From positions 123,991,568 to 124,055,567 of the forward strand of contig OZ020267.1 in assembly GCA_963971225.1 (NCBI GenBank): 64,000 nucleotides of DNA, written 5' to 3'. Positions 35,040-44,426 of the stretch are shown here, in pieces (position 1 is the stretch's first letter; every line of letters begins with the position of its first letter). The stretch is from Melieria omissa. Its lineage: Eukaryota; Arthropoda; Insecta; Diptera; Ulidiidae. A model generated the notes under the pieces. That model had not been told where the DNA came from, did no database searches, and saw only the letters and a list, made by a program, of their open reading frames with translations. A program made the translations under genes and the position numbers.

Positions 35040-36180
35040 AAATTTGAACTGGAGGTACAATTTAAAAAAATAAGGTTCGCTAAGACAGACTTTTTTGAAA
35101 TTCGGGATCTAGATGGGCAAAACATGTGTTAAGGTGTTGTTTGAAGAACCGTGATTTAATAGACATATTTATGGAATTCACAGTTTGCGGGAAAATTTAT
35201 TTCGGGCAATTTTCCCTAAAAATAAACGATCTAACTGTGAGCACCCCATTGTATATCTTTCAAACAATTGTGGAAAATTTTTCAAAATAAAAATGCCTCG
35301 CTCAAATGGCAAACAAACGTTGAACATCAAATAAAGAAATCGTCCCGATAGTAGCATAAAGTACTCAAAAAAATTCGCTCCGTCGATTGTGTCAACAAAT
35401 TAATTTGACTTTGTTTTTTGCCTATTTCAATAAACATGCTCGGCAGTGCGGCAAATTTTGAAACTACCGGTATCTATGTTTTTCATACAAAACAAACACA
35501 ATTGGGATACCATATGGGAAAATTCGGGAAAATTGCCAAGTGGGAAATTTAACATGCTAGATACCGCTGAACTGTGAACACCATAATTGATTTCGAGCTT
35601 CCTGAAATTATTCTAAATCAAAAATAATTCGACACGTATTTTATAATTTTTCGAAAATCAAAATTTAGCTGGGCCAACAATGGGTTAAGGACTGTTTACG
35701 GGAAGACTCTGAAAAAAATGAACCGATGGGTCTATTGACTTCAAACATTGTAAAAATACTTGAAATAAAAAATAATTGAAAAGAAATATGAACCGATTTT
35801 CCTATTGACTTCAAAATTGGGCAAATCACTTTAAATGAGAAATAATTTTATACCTGTTTTTTACTTTTTAAAAATCAAAATCTAACAAGGTCAAAGATGG
35901 GTTAACACTTTGTTTTGGGAGACATGCTTTAAGGGGTCTATTTACTTCAAATATGGGGAAAGCATTTGAAATGAGAAATAATTACACAAATATTTTTATT
36001 ACAACCTGAAGAAGTTACCGAAGGTTTCAGGTAACCGTGAGGGCTTGTTCACCGCCCATTTTTCTCAGTATTCGAAATCAACATCTGATCATCTTTAAGA
36101 AAGTATCTTAAACTGGGTAAAGATTATTTCAATGAAATCATAAAATTTGTGTGTTCATGTGTCAAAGCCGCTGGGTCAGT
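35040..36180. repeat. Degenerate internally repetitive block
   Basis: Units of roughly 110-130 bases recur, built on phrases such as 'tttttcgaaaatcaaaat', 'gggtctattgacttcaaac' and 'aaaataattgaaaag'. The block ends near 36165 with 'tgtcaaagccgctgggtc'. The same family, with the same end phrase, occurs at 62270-62690, and an edge piece lies at 50-170. It has no coding capacity, and I could not define unit borders exactly. Confidence 0.55.
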
Positions 36181-36370
36181 GTTGTCAGATAGGGAGATTT
36201 CCTCCTAGATTTAAGATATTCTTGGCCTTTTAAGAGAATCTTTGGAAGGAAGAATTGTTCAGGAGAAAGTTTGGGAGATGTATATTTTACGTTAGGGGAT
36301 TTTTCGGGTCCTAAGTGGTGTGGTGAATAGGTCTGTTAAGCGCAGTTAAAATCAATTCTATCAATTCGTC

Positions 36371-36666
36371 AGTAGTGTATCCAGGTTGTCCTATTGAGAC
36401 GGCGGGTCGCGCCAAACGGAGGGTGGCTGAGTAGCCTATGTGTGTGAGCTAGAATCAAAGAAACGAGTAGTTTGCCTCTTGTCATAAAGCTGATTTTATT
36501 TTTTTCAAATGTTCGGTTTTATATACTAAAAATATAACTGTTATACCGCTGAGCATTTCCAGTGCTCCGCCCGATTTTCCAGTATCACTTTCACTTTGCC
36601 ACATTTGTGTACAAGTGTAGGGCAGTTTATTAGAGTCGGTATGAGTGGCTACGTGGTACCACTACA
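36371..36666 (-). repeat. Probable solo LTR, about 296 bp
   Basis: On the minus strand it starts TGTAGTGGTACCACGTAGCC, contains a TATATAAAA box (about 36520-36530) and AATAAAATC downstream (about 36485-36495), and ends ...GGATACACTACT. The ends are short imperfect inverted repeats (TGTAGTG / CACTACT). I could not verify a target duplication. An LTR is the best reading because promoter and polyadenylation signals are in the correct order. Confidence 0.5.
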
Positions 36667-37059
36667 GTGGATTATAAAAAAATTAGGATATTTTTTTTAA
36701 GTTTTGCAAAGAAATTTCAGTATTTTTTAAGATTTAGGAGAAAGTAATTTATGGTTTCTGGCAACACTGCGCTGGATCCTGTTAGTTAGAAGTATTCCAA
36801 ATATTATGTATCCATCCCAGAAAAAAACCGTCTGTCAGTATTTTAGACGGTTGAGTTGCCTCTCATCGAAAACAAAATTTTACAAATATTCACACTTTTT
36901 TATAAAATATTTTTTATAAAAGTTTTCGCATGATTTTCTTTTAGTTAAATTTTTTTATTACGTTCAATATTACATTTCATTTAACAAATTTTGAATTTCA
37001 AATGTGAATGTCAAATTTGAATTCATTAAAAAATATACAACAATCTATCAATTATGTTA
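36667..37059. other. AT-rich sequence, nothing recognised
   Basis: No gene or structured element was seen. Confidence 0.4.
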
Positions 37060-37125
37060 CGAGGGTTGCATTTTATATCTTTTCAAAAAGGATGAAAATG
37101 CACTTTGTTATCCTCAAAAATTATT

Positions 37126-37689
37126 TTATTGCTTTTTAAAGTATTCTCCTTGAAGATTTATACACTTTTGAATGCGCTCAAACCAATTACCGAAGCACTT
37201 TTTCCACTCCGATTGAGACACCTCCAAAACATGGTTTTTGAATACTTCAGCAGCATCTTCTGGCGATGAAAGTCGTTGACCACGTAATTTTTGTTTTTTA
37301 TAAAAAGAAGTCATTGGGTGCTAGTTCAGAGCTGCATGGCGGATGACCCATTAAATCAATGATTTGGCCCATCAAATAAGCGGTTGTTTGAGCCGATGTG
37401 TGAGAGCGCGCATTGTCCTGGTGAAGAATGATTCGGCGTCGACGGTTGTTTTTCCGTATTTCATTGAACACTTCTGTCCAACAAATTGTTGTCTACCACT
37501 CAGAATTGACCGTTCTACGTTGCTCTAATGGCACAGTACAGATCAGTTGCCATGATCAGTTTTGCCGAAGAAATAGGCGATCATTTGCTTCGATGTGCTA
37601 CGTGCCCGAACAACTTTTGTTGGATTGGGCTCGTCTTGGAAGACCCAAACGGACGATTGCTGTTTTGTTTCGGGTTCATACGTATATAT
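37126..37689 (-). pseudogene. Mariner transposase, C-terminal half
   Basis: On the minus strand the order is YEPETKQQSSVWVFQDEPNP, KVVRARSTSKQMIAYFFGKT, ILHQDNARSHTSAQT (second catalytic Asp), GHPPCSSELAPND and NHVLEVSQSEWKKCFGNWFE. The order matches DD34D mariner transposases. The third acidic residue, usually Asp in SPDLAPND, is Glu here (SSELAPND), and the frame is broken in the middle. The stop lies at 37126-37128. With the N-terminal half 8.6 kb away, no transposase can be made. Confidence 0.8.
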
Positions 37690-38625
37690 TAGGGATCGCA
37701 ATTTTTTGCCATTTTGACTTTTCAATCCCGAAAATCCCGGGATCCCGGGATTTAATCCCGGGATTCAAATAACAAATTTTTTAAATAAAACAATTTTACC
37801 AAATTGCATAAATACTTGTTTATAATATATTTACCATAAAAATGGACACATTTGGGGTAGTTTTAAGATTTTTTATCTTGAATTTAATCACATTGTAAGG
37901 CGGAAAGGGAGGCAGTCGGTGTTGAGTCGTCGAAGTGGTTGGTTGTGTGCGGCACATCACCAAAATCCAGTTGTCATTTACAATCAGTTGTCAATTACAT
38001 TCAAAATTGTCAGTTTAAATTTAAATCAAATAAATAAACATAGTCATTGACAACATTTTGTTTAACTTAAAAGTTTTTCATTTGACATTTAACTTCAGTT
38101 TGATAACATTTTGTTTTATCCAAAAATGACACTTAAACATAACTTATTGCTTTGCATCAAATGTATCATAAAGTACATATATACGCATATTTGATAAAAA
38201 AAAATTAAATAGTTAATTTGTTAGTACTTTTAGTTTTACTTCGATTATTTCGATAAAAAAGTTAAGCGTTGTGATTAACTTAAAACTGAGATCTTAAAAA
38301 TACTAAGGCATTAAATGTTTTGCCCTCTAATCCAGAGCGAAATTTATTGCAAATAAACCCTGCTGATAGAAAACATCTTTCAGATTCAACACTTGCTGGT
38401 TGAATGCTTAGTAAATAATTATAAGCCTTTTGCAAAAGACGCCCTCTATCCCCTCCCTCCTCCTTCAGATAAGGAATTGGGTTTTTGTGCTTTTAAATTT
38501 ATTTCATTTGAACTTTGAAGCATCTTTTGCAATCCCGAAAATCCCGGGATTAAAAGATTTGAATCCCGGGATTTTCGGGACTGGAAAAAGTCCGGGATCC
38601 CGGGATCCCGGGATTGCGATGCCTA
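37690..38625 (-). mobile_element. hAT-superfamily element, internally deleted (936 bp)
   Basis: The ends TAGGGATCGCAAT (37690) and ATTGCGATGCCTA (ending 38625) are inverted repeats matching at 12 of 13 bases. The 8-base duplication GTATATAT lies at 37682-37689 on the left. On the right it starts at 38626 and is completed across the errantivirus insertion (last base at 46339). Inside both ends, CCCGGGAT words recur in clusters (37725-37766 and 38535-38615), the subterminal layout expected for transposase binding in hAT elements. It retains a piece of the transposase gene. Confidence 0.85.
38280..38470 (-). pseudogene. hAT transposase C-terminus (hATC dimerisation region)
   Basis: On the minus strand the frame reads LLQKAYNYLLSIQPASVESE, then RCFLSAGFICNKFRSGLEGK and TFNALVFLRSQF before a stop at 38280-38282. 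The SVESER.F..AG pattern is the core of the hATC dimerisation domain of hAT transposases. The DNA-binding and catalytic parts are missing, so the gene is a 3' remnant left by internal deletion. The element could move only with a transposase supplied from elsewhere. Confidence 0.8.
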
Positions 38626-38632
38626 GTATATA

Positions 38633-39007
38633 AGTTGACGGACGGCACCAATATTTCCGGATGTTGACATTAACACTACAGTTAATGTCAACAACCATAC
38701 AATGTTGCTGAGGAGCGCGGTTTTTCGGCTGTTGACACTAACTCTTCGGTTAATGTCAACAACCATACAATGTTGCTGAGGAACGCACTTTTTCCGGCTG
38801 TTGGCATTGGCACTTCGGTTAATGTCAACAGCCTTATACGGACAGAAACGCTGACAGGGCTGCAAGCATCGATTTCGCAATATCGATTACGCAGCGCTGT
38901 TCAGCGACGGGCTTGGGCTAGTTTGTAAGAAGATTTTAGCTGGTAGAGTTAGTTTAAGTTGAGCTTTCACGAATAAAGTACGCGTTCCGATCAAGTCGGA
39001 ACTAACT
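38633..39007 (+). repeat. Errantivirus 5' LTR
   Basis: The 375-bp LTR runs from AGTTGACGG to GGAACTAACT (AGTT...AACT ends). An AATAAA signal lies at 38982-38987, 20 bases before the end. The U3 part carries three hairpin-forming repeats (38663-38692, 38731-38760 and 38800-38829) in tandem units of about 70 bp sharing CATACAATGTTGCTGAGG. No obvious TATA box precedes the likely start, as in other TATA-less errantivirus promoters. Confidence 0.9.
38663..38829 (+). promoter_or_regulatory. Tandem palindromes in U3 (candidate regulatory sites)
   Basis: GTTGACATTAAC and GTTAATGTCAAC form a perfect 12-base inverted repeat around a 6-base spacer (38663-38692). Two diverged versions follow at 38731-38760 and 38800-38829, each preserving the right arm GTTAATGTCAAC exactly while the left arm drifts. 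Preservation of one arm suggests a protein-binding site rather than an RNA hairpin as the constrained feature. The same arrangement occurs in the 3' LTR. Confidence 0.55.
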
Positions 39008-39025
39008 GGCGCCCGAGCGAATTTG
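39007..39025 (+). promoter_or_regulatory. Primer-binding site
   Basis: TGGCGCCCGAGCGAATTTG follows the LTR directly, its first T overlapping the LTR end. The first ten bases match the TGGCGCCCGA start of primer-binding sites for tRNA-Lys in retroviruses and gypsy. The rest diverges, so the tRNA identity is tentative. Confidence 0.6.
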
Positions 39026-39947
39026 AACGTGTGTCCGGCTACTATAAGTCCTTAAGTAGTACAAGTAGCCAGGACAGTCGTGTCGTGCGTAACCAAAAAT
39101 ACTCAAGTAGTGTCGGTGACTCGCGCGATCTGAAAGTGTGGAGAAGGAGGCTCCTTAGTAGCCGTAAGCGAAAAGGGTGCGTCGAACGCAAGCCGCTCCA
39201 CCGCGGAAATTAACAGATAAACTGAGAAAGTGCAGTGTACGAAGCAATAAAACCAAAAGAGTAATCTAAAATAAAACGAAAGCAGCAGCGAAGCAGTAGT
39301 GACAGCAAAAAGACAGCGGCGGTAGCAGCAGCGAAGCAGTAGTGGCAGCAAAAAGGCAGCAGCAGCAGCAACAGCAACAGCGAAGCAGTAGGCAGCAGCG
39401 AAGCAGTAGTGATAGCAAAAAGACAGCGGCGGTAGCAGCAGCGAAGCAGTAGTGGCAGCAAAAAGGCAGCAGCAGCAGCAACAGCAACAGCGAAGCAGTA
39501 GTGACAGCAAAAAGACAGCGGCGGTAGCAGCAGTGAAGCAGTAGTGGCAGCAAAAGCAGCAGCAGCAACAGCAGCAGCGAAGAAGCAGCAGCAGCGAAGC
39601 AGTAGTGGCAACAAGAAGACAGCAGCGGTAGCAGCAGTGAAGCAGTAGTGGCAGCAAAAAGACAGCAGCAGCAGCAAAAAAGCAGCAACAGCGAAGCAGT
39701 AATAGCAGTCAAAGGCAGCATGAAGCTGGACGCCGTTATTTTGTAAGTTTGAATCTAAAGAAAAGAAATTAATTGAAGAATTCCAATCCATAAGAAGTGC
39801 TTGGAGCAAATTATTCAAACAGGGAAAAGATCAAAATAAAATAAAGTAAAAATCAAAACGAAAAAATAAAATACAAGAATTAAGAGTTAAGTTAAGGAAA
39901 TTGGATAAAATTCGGTCGCGAACTTTATTTACGAAAAACCAATAATA
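39026..39947 (+). other. Errantivirus 5' leader with CAG-rich repeats
   Basis: The leader of about 920 bases holds tandem, imperfect units built on 'gcagcgaagcagtagtggcagcaaaaaggcagc' between about 39280 and 39720. By reading every line, I find a single ATG before the gag start, at 39720-39722. In unspliced RNA it opens an 8-codon reading frame ending TAA (39744-39746). The GTAAGT that begins at 39743 overlaps this stop. The leader therefore seems kept free of other start codons so that ribosomes reach gag. Confidence 0.7.
39720..39742 (+). CDS. Candidate first coding exon of env (leader exon)
   Basis: ATG at 39720 is followed by six more complete codons and two bases before the strong donor GTAAGT at 39743-39748. 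The phase (two bases left over) matches the acceptor exon starting at 44427, whose first base completes the codon and leads into the env frame without a stop. The codons encode a Met-Lys start followed by the beginning of a hydrophobic stretch, as in a signal peptide. This is an inference from sequence; no transcript is available. Confidence 0.65.
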
Positions 39948-41288
39948 ATGGCAAACCCCAACAATCTGATCCGTCCTCCAATCCTTCATCCACCTATAAA
40001 TCCTAATGCCAATCCTGGTGGCCCACCACCACAACAAATGAACGAAATAGAGCTTAGAGCGCTCATTTCGCGAATAGCTCTTGAAACTTTTAATAGTCAG
40101 GGACCGCCAATCATTCAGGCTACGCTTAATCCGAATGCAAGCTTCTCGAATGCAACAGACCAAGCAATAGACGAAAGACACCTCGCTGACTTGTCTGATT
40201 TAGATAAGGTACCGGATGTAGTCAAATGCCTCAGGGAATTCTCGGGGAAACAGGGAGAATTTAACTCATGGAGGAAGAGTGTCGACAGAATCCTTAGGAT
40301 CTATGAGCCATTTAAAGGGACACCGAAATATTTCGGAATCCTAAACATTATTAGAAATAAGATCGTGGGTCATGCGGACACAGCTTTGGAGTCTTATAAC
40401 ACTCCACTTGACTGGCAGGCAATTTCTAGATGCCTCACACTTCACTACGCCGATAAGCGTGATGTGTCAACTCTCGAATACCAGATGACTTGCCTCGTTC
40501 AGGGTAGATCCACAATCCAGGAATTTTACCAGGCGGTGTATTCCCATCTTTCACTTATATTGAACAAGCTTGGAAGCTTAGATGTCGGTATGGAAGCCCT
40601 GAGTCTCCTTACACAAACTTATAGGGAGAAAGCCTTGGACACTTTTGTCCGAGGGTTGAACGGCGACCTGTCTAGGTTGTTGGGTATGAGAGAGCCGGCG
40701 GATTTACCACAGGCTCTTCATTTGTGCCTGAAACTCGAAAATCAGAGGTTCCGCACCAACCACGCGCAGGGTCAAAACAACCATCAACGGCAGTACCGAA
40801 TGCCGCCGCCAATACCACAAATGATTAATAGCCCGCAGAGGGATAGACAATTATACCCATTTTATCCACAACTAGCGCACATACCAAACCCGCAGAATCG
40901 CGTGTTTGCAAGGCAACCTTATCAACACCCAAGGCAGCCACCTCCGCGTCCTACTACTTCCAAACCCCCACCACCCCCTGAACCGATGGAAGTTGACGAG
41001 AGCATTCGCTCTAGGCAAATCAACTACGCAAACAGACCGCAGGGTAATCGGTATTTAGGAAAGCGGCCACCTCTCCCATTATCACAACAAAATGTTCGAC
41101 CAGGCAAGGAGCAACGCACTTTCCATATAGACACGGAGTCAGAGGAGCCTTACGACTGCAACGCATTAACGGCAGAAGAGGGCCAGGCTTACGACCAGAC
41201 ATTAAACGAATACTTGTCTTCTATCGAAACTTGTGCCGAAGATTACGAAGAAACTATCGAATTTAGTGACATCCATTTTTTAGGATGA
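39948..41288 (+). CDS. Errantivirus Gag (446 aa)
   Basis: Gag forms the particle core. The N-terminal 60 residues are Pro/Asn-rich. The middle (about 80-280) contains FSGKQGEFNSWRKSVDRIL and LVQGRSTIQEFYQAVYSHLS, which fit the capsid-like region of errantivirus Gag. Residues about 285-370 are Pro/Gln-rich with PPPPPEPMEVDE, followed by an acidic tail. I see no CCHC zinc knuckle; RNA binding may rest on the Arg/Gln/Pro-rich stretch. The ATG has the context AATAATATGG and is the second ATG after the LTR. The 3' end carries the slippery site, and the stop overlaps the pol ATG (ATGA, 41285-41288). Confidence 0.85.
   Translation: MANPNNLIRPPILHPPINPNANPGGPPPQQMNEIELRALISRIALETFNSQGPPIIQATLNPNASFSNATDQAIDERHLADLSDLDKVPDVVKCLREFSGKQGEFNSWRKSVDRILRIYEPFKGTPKYFGILNIIRNKIVGHADTALESYNTPLDWQAISRCLTLHYADKRDVSTLEYQMTCLVQGRSTIQEFYQAVYSHLSLILNKLGSLDVGMEALSLLTQTYREKALDTFVRGLNGDLSRLLGMREPADLPQALHLCLKLENQRFRTNHAQGQNNHQRQYRMPPPIPQMINSPQRDRQLYPFYPQLAHIPNPQNRVFARQPYQHPRQPPPRPTTSKPPPPPEPMEVDESIRSRQINYANRPQGNRYLGKRPPLPLSQQNVRPGKEQRTFHIDTESEEPYDCNALTAEEGQAYDQTLNEYLSSIETCAEDYEETIEFSDIHFLG
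41276..41282 (+). promoter_or_regulatory. Programmed -1 frameshift site T_TTT_TTA
   Basis: The gag codons CAT TTT TTA place the heptamer TTTTTTA exactly in the X_XXY_YYZ register. A -1 slip lets translation continue as AGG ATG AGC into the pol frame, four bases before the gag stop. This is the same heptamer used by HIV-1. Pol is in the -1 frame relative to gag, as required. A downstream RNA structure was not analysed. Termination-reinitiation at the ATGA overlap is an alternative. Confidence 0.75.
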
Positions 41289-44200
41289 GCGACTCTTCGC
41301 TCCCTTACTTTGAATGTAAAACCGAGAGCGGAGAGACACTAAAATTCCTGGTAGATACTGGGTCAAGCAAGAACTACATCCAGCCAAATCTTGCGAGGAA
41401 AACCTATCACAACGCCATTCCCTTTTTCGCCAAATCTGTAGCAGGCGACATTAAAATACAGGAACATACCTTCATCAACTTATTCAACCTAGAAAATAAA
41501 CTTAAATTTTTTGTTATGCCATCCCTCAGGTCATTTCACGGCATCCTAGGAAATGACAGTCTCAAAGAATTAGGCGCAGTAATCCACGCAGGCAAAAACT
41601 ACATGATTTTAAAGAATGGTTCTAGAATAAAAATCAAACAGTTATCCACCCAGTCCGTGAATCTACTGAAGGACGACAAACTTACGAATGAGCAAACAGA
41701 CGTAATGGGGACACTGATAAACAAGTTCCCAACACTTTTCTCTGAGCCCGATGAAAAGCTCACCTATACCACAAAGGTGGTCGGGGAGATTAGGACTACT
41801 ACGGATTCCCCAGTTTACAGTAAATTCTACCCATACCCCACAGCACTAAAGCAAGAAGTCGAAAGGCAAGTTCAGCAACTGCTTAATGATGGTATAATCA
41901 GACCTTCTAGGTCCCCCTACAACTCTCCGGTCTGGATTGTCGACAAGAAGCCAGACTCGCAGGGCAACAAGCAATATAGAATGGTAATTGACTACCGTAA
42001 GCTGAATTCTCTCACAATTCCGGATAGGTATCCTATTCCAGAAATATCTGAAGTAGTATCGCAATTAGGGGACTGTAAATATTTTTCGGTCCTCGACCTC
42101 AAGAGTGGGTTCCATCAAATACCACTGAAACCCTCTGATATCGAAAAGACGGCCTTTTCGATAAATAATGGTAAATACGAGTTTACTCGATTGCCATTTG
42201 GGTTGAAAAATGCCCCTTCGATTTTCCAACGGGCCCTGGACGATATCCTCCACGACTACATTGGCAAATCATGTTACGTGTATATTGATGACATTGTCAT
42301 CTTCAGCAAATCAGAGGAAGAGCATAAATGCCACATCGAAAACATTTTTAGAACACTCCAGGAAGCTAATATGAAGGTCCAATTGGACAAGTGCCATTTT
42401 TTTAAAGAGGAGGTCGAGTTCTTAGGTTTTGTCATTTCAAAGGCAGGAATCAAAACCAATCCGAAAAAAGTGGATACTATCATCAATTTTCCGTTGCCCA
42501 AAACAATCAAAGAATTACGTTCATTTCTCGGCTTGTCAGGATACTATCGTCGTTTTATAAAAGACTATGCGAAGCTGGCCAAGCCTTTAACAACACTCCT
42601 AAGGGGGGAAGAAGGTCGTATGTCAAAAAGAATGTCATCAAAAATTTTCATAGACTTGAATACGGAGGCTGCAAATGCCTTTAATAAGATAAAAAATTCG
42701 CTAGTCTCAGAAGACGTCTTACTCTCGTATCCGAACTACAACGATCATTTCGAGTTGACGACGGACGCATCGGAATTTGCTTTAGGTGCGGTCCTTTCAC
42801 AAAATAATAAGCCTATCACGTTTATCTCGAGAACTCTTAGCAGGACTGAGGAACACTATGCTGTAAACGAGAAAGAGATGCTCGCGATCATCTGGGCCCT
42901 GAACTCTTTGCGCAATTACCTTTACGGTTCTGCTAAGGTCAAAATTTTTACCGACCATCAGCCTCTTACATACGCCTTAAGTAACAAAAACAATAACAGC
43001 AAAATGAAGCGCTGGAAGGCGGTGTTAGAGGAATACAACTATGAACTCTTTTACAAGCCAGGTACTAGCAATGTAGTAGCAGACGCTCTTTCCAGAATAC
43101 CACCCCACTCCCCAATAAACACAATGTCGGGAATGACTCACAGCGACGAAAGCTCAGGCCAGAAGCTCATTGACATTGTCAAAGCACCTATAAACGCATT
43201 CAAGAATCAAATCATTTTATGCACCGATTCGGAATCAACTTATAAATTCGAGATCGTTTTTCCCACATTACACCGCCACACTATTACAGAGCCCGAGTAC
43301 ACTACGGGAAAGCTTGTCTCGCTTCTACAGAAATTTTTAAACCCTTCCGTTATAAATGGTATCAAAGCTCCGGAATCCCTGATGGGAAAAATTCAAGAAA
43401 TTTTCCCAGATAACTTTGCTAAATACAAAATTAGATTTGCACGCCTCCAGGTAAAAGACATCAAGGATGAACGACAACAGGAGCAGATAATTATAGAAAC
43501 GCACAAAAGAGCACATCGAAACGGAAAGGAAAATAAAACCCAGATATTGGAGGAATACTACTTCCCTGGTATGAACAGTAAAATCAATAGAATTGTCAAG
43601 CAGTGTGCGGTTTGCAAACTTAATAAGTACGATCGGCACCCAATGAAACCGGAGTTAAAGGAGACCCCCATTCCCACGTATCCTGGTCAAATCCTTCACA
43701 TAGATATCTATAGAACTGAGAACAAACTCGTTCTTACGGCAATAGACAAATTTTCGAAATACGCTCAGGCTAGAATCATCAAATCAAAAGCCGTTGAAGA
43801 CATAAGAGAACCCCTTCGAGAAATTCTTTTCTTATTCGGAGTCCCGAAGATGGTCGTATTCGACAACGAAAAATCGTTTAACTCTGCTACAATTACGTTT
43901 CTTTTAAAGGATCAATTAGGAATCGAAATTTACACATCCCCACCATATACGAGTACAGTGAATGGACAAGTAGAGCGGTTCCATTCCACGCTTACGGAGA
44001 TCATGCGTTGCATTAAAGCGGAAGATATCAACAGAACATTCCAGGAACTATTAGAGAGATCGGTGTACGAGTATAACTTTTCAATCCATAGCACAATAGG
44101 GAAAAAACCACTAGACGTATTCTTTGGACGAACAGCTAACATAGATCCCGAAACGTACGAGAAAACGAGACAAGACAACATTCAGCGATTAAAGAATAAA

Positions 44201-44407
44201 CAACAAACTGACTTAGAGAACCATAACAAAAATCGTCAACCGATTAAGGAATACAAACCAGGGGAGACTATCTACGTTAGAATAAACAAACGATTAGGAA
44301 CCAAGCTCTCGCCAAAATTTAGGAAGGAAATTGTTAAGGAAGATAAGTCCACCACTGTTCTTACTGAGTCAGGAAAGGTTGTTCATAAGAGCAACATCAA
44401 GAGCTAA
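41285..44407 (+). CDS. Errantivirus Pol polyprotein (PR-RT-RNase H-IN)
   Basis: The 1040-residue frame starts with an aspartic protease (DTGS, Asp24). Reverse transcriptase follows, with LDLKSGFHQIPL (Asp271) and YIDD (333-336). RNase H shows LTTDAS (Asp494) and the YAVNEKEMLAI motif. Integrase has an HHCC finger (His740, His744, Cys774, Cys777) and the catalytic triad Asp807, Asp860, Glu897 (NGQVERFH). The enzymes mature Gag, copy RNA to DNA, remove RNA and insert the DNA, giving the 4-bp duplication. All key residues are present and there is no stop. The listed start is the ATG in the gag overlap; production as Gag-Pol by -1 frameshift is more likely. Confidence 0.9.
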   Translation: MSDSSLPYFECKTESGETLKFLVDTGSSKNYIQPNLARKTYHNAIPFFAKSVAGDIKIQEHTFINLFNLENKLKFFVMPSLRSFHGILGNDSLKELGAVIHAGKNYMILKNGSRIKIKQLSTQSVNLLKDDKLTNEQTDVMGTLINKFPTLFSEPDEKLTYTTKVVGEIRTTTDSPVYSKFYPYPTALKQEVERQVQQLLNDGIIRPSRSPYNSPVWIVDKKPDSQGNKQYRMVIDYRKLNSLTIPDRYPIPEISEVVSQLGDCKYFSVLDLKSGFHQIPLKPSDIEKTAFSINNGKYEFTRLPFGLKNAPSIFQRALDDILHDYIGKSCYVYIDDIVIFSKSEEEHKCHIENIFRTLQEANMKVQLDKCHFFKEEVEFLGFVISKAGIKTNPKKVDTIINFPLPKTIKELRSFLGLSGYYRRFIKDYAKLAKPLTTLLRGEEGRMSKRMSSKIFIDLNTEAANAFNKIKNSLVSEDVLLSYPNYNDHFELTTDASEFALGAVLSQNNKPITFISRTLSRTEEHYAVNEKEMLAIIWALNSLRNYLYGSAKVKIFTDHQPLTYALSNKNNNSKMKRWKAVLEEYNYELFYKPGTSNVVADALSRIPPHSPINTMSGMTHSDESSGQKLIDIVKAPINAFKNQIILCTDSESTYKFEIVFPTLHRHTITEPEYTTGKLVSLLQKFLNPSVINGIKAPESLMGKIQEIFPDNFAKYKIRFARLQVKDIKDERQQEQIIIETHKRAHRNGKENKTQILEEYYFPGMNSKINRIVKQCAVCKLNKYDRHPMKPELKETPIPTYPGQILHIDIYRTENKLVLTAIDKFSKYAQARIIKSKAVEDIREPLREILFLFGVPKMVVFDNEKSFNSATITFLLKDQLGIEIYTSPPYTSTVNGQVERFHSTLTEIMRCIKAEDINRTFQELLERSVYEYNFSIHSTIGKKPLDVFFGRTANIDPETYEKTRQDNIQRLKNKQQTDLENHNKNRQPIKEYKPGETIYVRINKRLGTKLSPKFRKEIVKEDKSTTVLTESGKVVHKSNIKS

Positions 44408-44412
44408 TCTTA

Positions 44413-44426
44413 CCCCTATCTTACAG
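44413..44426 (+). promoter_or_regulatory. Splice acceptor for env
   Basis: CCCCTATCTTACAG is a pyrimidine-rich tract ending in CAG, directly after the pol stop (44405-44407). The exon would begin at 44427. Its phase fits the leader donor at 39743. Env of gypsy-type errantiviruses is known to be made from a spliced RNA. Confidence 0.7.

Noticed and set aside
38663..38829. CRISPR-like repeats
   Set aside because: Only three units, palindromic and inside an LTR of a eukaryotic retroelement.
39103..39818. Long Leu/Ala/Cys-rich minus-strand frames across the errantivirus leader
   Set aside because: They are the complement of CAG-rich tandem repeats and overlap each other in three frames, so they are composition artefacts.
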